NCBI GenBank assembly: GCA_021234155.1
Contig: JAJEKV010000016.1
Span: 1,052,001 to 1,116,000, forward strand
Length of the DNA stretch: 64,000 nucleotides
Source of the DNA: Isoetes taiwanensis
Taxonomy: Eukaryota > Streptophyta > Lycopodiopsida > Isoetales > Isoetaceae
Reading direction: 5' to 3'
Under the pieces are notes generated by a model, which saw nothing but the letters and a program-made list of their open reading frames with translations, was not told the origin of the DNA and made no database searches. Of this stretch, positions 57,314 through 64,000 are shown piece after piece (the stretch's first letter is position 1; every line of letters begins with the position of its first letter). The position numbers and the translations under genes are program-made.

Positions 57314-59614
57314 TTACTCAGCCCCAATTGCATCTAACAGATACAATATGTCAGGGTCCTTCTGTGCACAGGACAAGCACAGTGCTTCCTTGTCCGCTCC
57401 ATTCAAGCCTAGAGCTGCTTTATTTGCAAGGATAGAGTACATTTTGAAGCCCCCAAAGACATACATGGTGATAGCCCTATCTACTGCTATAACTCGATCA
57501 CAATTTGCGGCTAGGGGCATGTGGTTGCCAGCTGAGGACAGAGCTTTAAGCTTGAGGACCTCCTGTACTCCAGATGGACTATATTTATTGTGAAACACAA
57601 TAATTTCCCCCTTGTGAAGGTAGCCCATATAATGTGCAATACTGGCGTCCCGACCTAGGGTGACTCTCTCATGCCTTGCACAGAAGTCATCAATAAATAA
57701 CTCTTGCATAAAAGAAACATCAGATTCAAGAAGAAATAAAAAATGAAACCAGATAAATACCTCTCTCTTGTCCCGGTCGACAACAGCTGGGTTTGTTATT
57801 TTGAAAGAGGACTTCAACAGCTCACGTTCTATGAACACATGATCAGTGTTTGAAGAGCTAGCAGCTTCAAATTTGACATCTTTCACTGCTTCATACCCTG
57901 CTTCAGCTTGCTGCATGACAATTTCAAATGCATCCTCTGGAGGTGTTGAGGATCCATCATAAGTCACAGCCTCCATCATTTGTCTGGGGACATCAGTCTC
58001 AAAGTCTATAAGTTCTCTCAGGCCTACAACATGCGCATATATCTGGCCCAATATCTCGTCTTCTCTCAACCCTGTCACTTCAGATATGTCCGGCAGCAAC
58101 AAGTATGGTTTCTCACCTACATGGATAGGATATGCTTCTGATAACCTCCAAGTAGACAATTTTTTTCTCCGAGACCTCCTCTTCCAGAACCTCGTTCTCC
58201 TCATTTTCCAGTATGAGCTTCTCTTCCTCAGGATCTATCGGCTCCTCTACTGGTGAGGCGGGGCAATCTATTTGAGCGACCTGTGCACTTGAAGAAGAAC
58301 TGGCATCTTTGCTTGGCTTAGTGTAAATTATGTATATGCTAAACATGATATCTAGGTTGAAAAAACTTTCCTTGCCCTCTTGCCTGCGCAGTTCTGCAGA
58401 TAGTCTCTTCAAGAACCTTCTAAATCGGTCTTGATCAGGTTTCGGAAACATCTTAATTAAAGCTTGCATGCTTAGTGAAGGCAAACCAGTCACAGGACAA
58501 GGTTTCACGTCGGGACCAGCTCATGAAGCTATGAAGGATGCCACCATACGCATCAGTAAACCTGTTAAATTCTGCCATATTCTAAACGAGGTGCACCCTG
58601 GACTACCACAGTCGTCGGATCTGTCAATCCGACGGCCCAGACTGTATGTTGAAGCCTCTGGACACCTCTCGTTTCGATTATGCTCAATTATGATTGGGGA
58701 CGCCTATGATTTTAAGATGTCGAATACGAGTTTGCCTAAGGTTTTGATGGTATATCGAGCCTCTATACGGTTTCGCTTAAGCTTTTAGAATATGAAATAC
58801 GGGGATTCGAACCTCTACCAAAATAACTCAATGTCCTAATAAGACTACTTTAACCAATCTAACCAGTGAGCTAATGTGACTATTTTTTATGTTAAATCTA
58901 TGTTTTTTTTTTATAATAACCCATTGAATTGTTTTAGGGATATGGTCTATGGTTTCAAGAATTATATCTATATCAAATCCCCCTGGAACCCCTGTTATTT
59001 TGCTACATATTCTAAACGAGGTGCACCCTGGACTACCACAGTCGTCGGATCTGTCAATCCGACGGCCCAGACTGTATGTTGGAGCCTCTGGACACCTCTC
59101 GTTTCGATTATGCTCAATTATGATTGGGGACGCCTATGATTTTAAGATGTCGAATACGAGTTTGCCTAAGGTTTTGATGGTATATCGAGCCTCTATACGG
59201 TTTCGCTTAAGCTTTTAGAATAGGAAATACGGGGATTCGAACCTCTACCAAAATAACTCAATGTCTTAATAAGACTACTTTAACCAATCTAACCAGTGAG
59301 CTAATGTGACTATTTTTTATGTTAAATCTATGTTTTTTTTTTTATAATAACCCATTGAATTGTTTTAGGGATATGGTCTATGGTTTCAAGAATTATATCT
59401 ATATCAAATCCCCCTGGAACCCCCTGTTATTTTGCTACATATTGTCTACTATCAGGCAAAAATTATTATATACAGTGGTTGCATCCACTGGTTCCTCTAG
59501 CTCCTCCTCGAACTCTTCTGGATGCTTCTGACGAAAATCCCGTTCTTTGTCCACTATTTTTTCATACCATGCGCTAAACAGCTCCCATGCCTTATCTGAC
59601 CCGCTATTTGCCAT
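57314..59614 (-). pseudogene. Unrecognised gene split by a tandem SINE-like insertion
   Basis: The start ATG at 59614 gives MANSGSDKAWELFSAWYEKI and an acidic stretch, to DN at 59444. The frame then hits the 58582-59437 repeats and resumes at 58575 as MAEFNRFTDAYGGILHSF. A later block (58508-57314) reads SMQALIKMFPKPDQDRFRRF, an acidic region (EEEKLILENEENEVLEEEVS), then LSEAYPIHVGEKPYLLLPDI, FIERELLKSSFKITNPAV, YMGYLHKGEIIVFHNKYS and LLDAIGAE with TAA. A one-base frame change lies at an A7 run near 58160. I recognise no domain. It starts 75 bp downstream of array 4. Insertion and frameshift suggest a recently dead gene, unless the insertion is spliced out. Confidence 0.45.
58582..59437 (-). 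mobile_element. Two tandem full-length SINE-like units
   Basis: Units 58582-59005 and 59012-59437 are about 98% identical, 424-426 bp, joined and flanked by the hexamer CATATT (58576-58581, 59006-59011, 59438-59443), which looks like a target duplication shared between copies. On the minus strand each carries a tRNA-like region: TAGCTCACTGGTTAGATTGG (A-box side) and, about 50 bp on, the consensus B box GGTTCGAATCC (58803-58813 and 59233-59243). They interrupt the coding frame at 57314-59614. Confidence 0.7.
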
Positions 59615-59688
59615 TTTCGTGGAGCAGCGCCTCGATTTATGACAGTTTGAATGTGAGCGCCTTTGTAGCGGCTTGATTTGCAAGAGAG

Positions 59689-60058
59689 ACTAACAACGTG
59701 GCAACGATGCGAAAATAACACTTCCTTAATTTATGCTATACACAAAAACCGCGACCGTGGCTACGCATAAAAACAAGACTTCGATAATTTATTCTATGTA
59801 CAATTTCGCACCGTGGCTAGGGTGCGAAAAAACCCCTTTCATTTTTTATGCTATGTACAATTTCGCACCGTGGCTATGGTGCGAAAATACCCCTTTCATT
59901 TTTTATGCTAGTCACATTTTCGCACCGTGGCTACGGTGCAAAAATAGCCCATCCAAATTTTTTGATATCCACAATTTCGCACCGTAAGTACGGTGTGAAA
60001 ATACAACATCCATATTTTATGTTGTACACAATTTCGCATCATAGCTACTTTAAGTCTT
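59689..60058. repeat. Palindrome-spacer array 4 (seven units, 57-bp period)
   Basis: Unit starts at 59689, 59746, 59803, 59860, 59917, 59974 and 60031: exactly 57 bp each. Central units read TTTCGCACCGT + GGCT + A(C/T)GGTGCGAAA; the outer ones are decayed. Spacers share ACCCCTTTCATTTTTTATGC + TATGTACA, unlike the other arrays. It lies 75 bp upstream of the minus-strand ATG at 59614. Confidence 0.92.
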
Positions 60059-60129
60059 ATATTCCAATGAAAGCAAATGTTTGCAATTAATATACAATAG
60101 ATCTCCAATTAACAATCACTTATATTTAT

Positions 60130-60460
60130 ATTACATAGGGCCATTTCCCACTCGCCATTAGGTTAAGTTAGTTTAACTAGTTCGTTATCTCTTAACTTAA
60201 CAAGAAATAAGTTGTGATTTCCCATTAAGATCGTTAAGTTAGGACTAACTTAACGGATCACAAAAATATGCATTCCCACTATACACATTAAGAACTACTT
60301 AGGTTAAATTCAAAGAGTGAATCTAACCCAATTTTTATGATGAGTTTGTGCTTCCCATTAGTAGTTAAGTGATTTGGTTAGGTTAGGGATAACTATGTTT
60401 ATTTATTACTTTCAGTTAAGAAATACCGTTAAGTTAAAAATAGCTTAAGTGGTTCCTTGA
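60130..60460. repeat. GTTAAGTTA-rich inverted/direct repeat region
   Basis: GTTAAGTTAG, CTTAACTTAAC, GTTAAGTTAGGACTAACTTAAC and related forms recur at least eight times, and TTCCCATTA recurs. The centre (about 60231-60256) is a perfect-looking small palindrome. It may be a MITE; the left side GGGCCATTTCCCACTCGCC has no convincing partner. Confidence 0.5.
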
Positions 60461-60715
60461 GTTTTGGCTACACTATTGCTCTATATTATCAAGCTTATGG
60501 TGCATATTTTTATAGAGGGAAGCATACACGCAATATGCTACAACTGTGTAATGTTAAGATTGCTTGGCATGCGCTTACCAAGGGCAAACCGTGGCACCAA
60601 ACAAATTCAACTTTTGTATGGTCATTGTCTAATATAAAGCTACTGTTCATTTGAGAATGGGCGAAGTATTGCTTATGGGCCGTTGCATGAAACGCTAGAC
60701 ACTGTTCATATCCAT

Positions 60716-60830
60716 ATTGCGCTTAAGGTCTATATGCAAAATACCTAGTGTTCCATAGTGCGCTTAAGGTCTATATGCAAAATACCAGTGTTCTATAGTG
60801 CGCAAGGTCTATATATGCAAATTACTTCCA
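60716..60830. repeat. Three-copy tandem repeat of about 43 bp
   Basis: GCGCTTAAGGTCTATATGCA + AAATACC recurs at about 60720 and 60761, with a shortened third copy GCGCAAGGTCTATATATGCA near 60800. Confidence 0.85.
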
Positions 60831-62164
60831 GCATTCAGGCTAGTAAAATCCTTTTCAAAACGATGGAAATGGTTCGGATGGTTCAATGGTTCGGATCAAA
60901 TTCAATGGTTCGGATAAAAAATCACTATGCTGAAACCTTTCCAACATATGCCCATGGACTTTGTTCACCATCTAGCAGTCAATGCACATTGGATAAAATG
61001 CATCCAATTATTAACGAGGATAACTAGAATGACTATCCATATCAAACCACAACAGCAATGCATGGATGACGATGGCTCCGCAGTGTCCGATTAAGATAAT
61101 CCCATTGTAGACAATGTGACTACACTATCAGTGACTCCATTCTCCTTTTCTGGAGCACAAAGCAAGCCAAAACACATTCGTAGCAGTCTTTTAGATCCGA
61201 TTAGGATGCGTTAACTTGACCTTTAGAAGCTAAAGATATGCAGAAATGGACGCCGCTACTTAGGACTAGACAATTGTGACCACTTTGTGCATTAGACAAA
61301 ACTCTAGCTTGATGGAGTTGATGTGAAGGGACAATCTCCTCCCAGCCAACAAACCAGACAACACAAATCTCTTTGTCTATAGAAAAGACAAAGCTGCCCA
61401 GCACTTGCAGAGGACAATGTCTCGCATTTCAGTAAATCATATTACCTCTGCAGTTGAGGAAGTTGCATATACTCATAGTAGAACACTCATTGGCTTATGG
61501 TCTAATAAGGTGTATCATCCACATGAAGAAACCAATGCTGCAGTCTTTCTTACGATTGTGTAAGATAAGGCCACGAGGTACAAACTATTCAGACCTTATA
61601 AACAGGCATTAGAGGAGTTATATCTTCTAAACTGACATCAATATATGCCCATGGGCCATATATAGACTTTTCCAATCCCTAACCAGAATTAAAAACCAGA
61701 ATAATTTCTTACATCAGATTTCATAGCAAGCTAAACCAGAATAATTTCTTACATCAGATGTCATAGCAAGCTGCCCATTTTTCTCATTGCGCTGTTAGGC
61801 TGAGAACGAGGTTATGTCTGCTTGCCATAGACCCTGCCTCTTAGCTACTTTTTGCTGGAGGATGCTCCTCCATTTGTGAGACAGTTCATGGATAAAGCTA
61901 CACACTAATTTATTACTTTAACAAGGTAGGCAGAGAACACAAAGCTGAACATTACATTAAATACCTAAACAGCAAAAGAAAGCATAAACCTTATATCCAC
62001 AAGAGTGAAAGAATTTGTACATACCGAAATGAATAAACTGCTTGCTATATACAAATGCAGCATCGAGAGAGACATAAGTCTTATTATAGATCTGCCTTAA
62101 TCTAGATATCCTGTCTTGCAAATTTACAAATGCATGGCAAAATCTGAAAGAGCATAGTGGAAAT
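60831..62164. other. No gene seen; flank of the Harbinger transposase
   Basis: Short spurious frames only. The right part (about 61900-62164) is presumably the 3' UTR and 3' flank of the transposase gene. The 41-bp tandem repeat at 61694 lies inside it. Confidence 0.4.
61694..61775. repeat. Two-copy 41-bp tandem repeat
   Basis: AACCAGAATAATTTCTTACA + TCAGATTTCATAGCAAGCT is followed at once by a copy differing by one base. Confidence 0.85.
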
Positions 62165-63481
62165 TCAAAAATTCAAGACAAGATACTCAGCAATGGACTT
62201 CCTTAGTTCTTCTCCTAAAATGCAAAACTCTGATTCCTCAAGAGGACCTTCTGTTGTTGCTGCTGCTGATGTATTTGCATCCCTAGAAACCTTTTCAGCA
62301 TGCTTGGCCAATCCATGAGATTCAAGCTCTTCCAATTCTGCATTTATATCAGCTTCACCAATATCAATCAGTAGATTATGCAATATACAACATGAATGGG
62401 CAACAATATTGACATAAATTGGCTTCATCTTCATTTTTTTTTCCAAAACCCCAAACTTCCTTTTCAATAGACCAAAAGCCTGTTCTATGAAGACGCGGGC
62501 CTTCATGAGCTCTTTGTTGAACTCACGTTCTACCACAGATTGTTGTTGTCCTATCTTATCTAGAAATGAAACGAGAAGCCATGGACTGCATGTATAACCC
62601 TTATCTGCCAAAATAAGAGGCCGTACTTGCTTACTAAAATTGATGGTAATTATTGGTTCCTGCATGATTTCACAAGCCTGCATTCTTTAACGGATGCCCG
62701 AGTTTTTCCAAACTCTTGAATCATGAACACTACCAGGATATCCACAATTAATATCAAGAAACCTACGGTTAGTATCACAGATGGCCTGTAAAATTACGCT
62801 AAATCTCTGCTTCCTATCATAGTAATCAGCTCCAGTTGGGCCAGTAGGTTGCAGAATTTCGAAGTGTGTGCAATCAAGAACACCACAAACATTAGGCACC
62901 TTTGAAACAAGGGCAAAAGCACTGATGACTTGTTGTATATCCTCACCAACAGGAAACTTTATTACATCACCAAACTTACAGCAGATTGCTTTGCATGTCT
63001 CCATACAAATTCTATGAGCAGTGCTAACTCCAATTCCAAACTTCTCTGAAATGACTAAGAAATCAACACCCCGAAACAATTTGTAAAATGTGCATCCAAC
63101 ACGAACATGCACTGAAATAGCGTCACGGAAGTTAGTATCAGCTTTCTTAATATCACTTTCCAAGCTTGTACAAAACCAAAGAAATGTGTTCCTCTTCATT
63201 CGGAAGATCTGATTCCACCTTGAATCGTCATAATATCCCAACATAAACTTGTCAAACCAAGTGAAACTCCTCGGCTTCACCCACCATCTATTTTCTAACG
63301 TGGACTCATGTCTTACAACCAAATTGGCATCCTCAACATGATACTGAACTAGCTGCCTATCTTCCTCTTCATAATCTTCCATCCTATTATTCAAACTTTC
63401 CTCAAAACAAATTTGTTGGCCCCTACAAATCATGGGTAATGTTTGCCCTGCTAGCATCATAATTGTCTGCTCCACACTCAT
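62165..63481 (-). pseudogene. PIF/Harbinger transposase (DDE_Tnp_4) with one nonsense codon
   Basis: ATG at 63481 (MSVEQTIMMLAGQ). The N-terminal part has WVKPRSFTWFDKFM and FRMKRNTFLWFCTSLESDI; the helix-turn-helix-like region KFGIGVSTAHRI follows. Catalytic signatures are VLDCTHFEI (first D), CGYPGSVHDSRVW (second D) and ARVFIEQAFGLLKRKFG (E), in order and with usual spacing; ILADKGYTCSPWL is also typical. Total length is about 438 codons, a normal size. A TAA at 62687-62689, after KNSGIR, lies between the second D and ADKGY; the same frame continues to YLVLNF and a stop at 62165. No other lesion is seen. Harbinger elements normally carry a second Myb/SANT-like gene, which is not visible before the window ends; TIRs were not found. 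Confidence 0.88.
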
Positions 63482-63639
63482 CCTTAAAAACCTTAAAAGT
63501 ACTGATCTATTCTACCTAATATCATGCCCTTGTCAAACTCCAACCTATATCCCGCAACCATATAAAAGCTTAATGAGAAGAACCTGCAACAAACATTCAT
63601 CAATTAAAATCCAAATAAAACATAGAGTTCTCAAAACTT

Positions 63640-63975
63640 GGTATTAAGATGCTACTCTAAACTTACTCTCCTAGCATTTAACCACTTACATCATTGCTGT
63701 GCTAGCACTAGACCCTTCTTGAATTCATACATTTATTGCCACCATGTCTTAAAAGATTTAATATTGAAACAGTAACCCTCTGCATCATAGTTGGCTGTAT
63801 ATGATGTACTCTTGCAGGGTAACTTTAAGCATTACTCTCCTAGCATTAGACACCGTTTAGAATTTATCCATTTATTACGACCATCTTTTAAGTGATCTGA
63901 TACTCATAAAGTAAACCCCCTACATCATAGTTGGTTGTATATGTTGTACTCTTGCAGGGTAATCTTAAGCATGAT
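63640..63975. repeat. Two-copy tandem repeat of about 160 bp
   Basis: ACTCTCCTAGCATT, CATTTATTRCSACCATSTTTTAA-like sequence, CATCATAGTTGGYTGTATATG and TACTCTTGCAGGGTAAYYTTAAGC occur in the same order twice (about 63661-63830 and 63831-63975), upstream of the Harbinger transposase ATG, possibly inside the same element. Confidence 0.75.
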
Positions 63976-64000
63976 CGAATGCTTGAGCAGGTTCCATTTT

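Noticed and set aside
53973-60058. CRISPR array
   Set aside because: Palindrome plus constant-length spacer looks like one, but spacers repeat within arrays, genes around have introns, there are no cas genes and the genome is a plant's.
59733-60090. 19-residue repeat proteins encoded by array 4
   Set aside because: 57 bp equals 19 codons, so repeats stay in frame on both strands; the palindrome, not a peptide, is the conserved feature.
60139-60690. Complete PIF/Harbinger MITE with GGGCCATTT ends
   Set aside because: The right-hand candidate (GGGCC near 60690) pairs poorly and no matching target duplication was found.

Overview
This is a land-plant nuclear genome window: intron-bearing genes with GT-AG borders, a plant-type VARICOSE/EDC4 decapping-scaffold gene, and a dense fill of L1-type LINEs, Ty1/copia and Ty3/gypsy remnants, tRNA-derived SINE-like repeats, small TIR elements and a PIF/Harbinger transposase. 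The repeat density, short introns of about 65-110 bp in the compact genes, and several multi-exon genes I cannot match to angiosperm families make a fern or other non-seed plant a reasonable guess. That is inference; I see no marker that fixes the species.

Layout. 1.3-4.5 kb: two minus-strand genes, an FCP1/NIF-like phosphatase domain protein lacking its catalytic aspartates, and a four-exon coiled-coil RING-H2 protein. 4.97-6.82 kb: a solo LTR with a clean 5-bp target duplication. 7.2-9.5 kb: a duplicated segment, one copy split by a MITE, then a foldback and a short tandem repeat. 10.4-16.0 kb: the only clearly intact conserved gene, EDC4/VCS (12 coding exons, 1479 codons, minus strand). 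17-19.7 kb: a cluster of SINE-like repeats split by a 388-bp hAT-like MITE. 20.5-23 kb: chromovirus integrase/chromodomain, L1 reverse-transcriptase and LTR/primer-binding-site remnants. 24.4-30.3 kb: a GC-rich, decayed minus-strand LINE with four 181-bp monomers at its 5' side. 30.5-33.2 kb: an unrecognised plus-strand multi-exon gene, followed by a 5'-truncated L1 with a 12-bp target duplication. 36.3-38.3 kb: an L1 with a nearly open RT. 38.3-46.3 kb: apparently the non-coding interior and 5' LTR of a minus-strand LTR element, carrying a truncated LINE and tRNA-like repeats. 47.0-50.3 kb: a copia pol fragment abutting a second L1. 51.0-60.1 kb: unrecognised genes interleaved with four arrays of a 28-bp palindrome at an exact 57-bp period. 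62.2-63.5 kb: a Harbinger transposase with one nonsense codon.

The most unusual structure is the palindrome-array system at 53.97-60.06 kb. The same palindrome (half-site TTTCGCACCGT) recurs with 29-bp spacers in four arrays. One array lies between, or immediately 5' of, each of three minus-strand coding blocks, and the plus-strand gene ends 36 bp before the first array. Its function is unknown. It looks like either the subterminal/internal binding sites of an undescribed large DNA element or hairpin-forming intronic/regulatory repeats. EDC4 is the only gene here whose cellular job can be stated with confidence: scaffolding of the cytoplasmic mRNA decapping complex (DCP1, DCP2, VCS).
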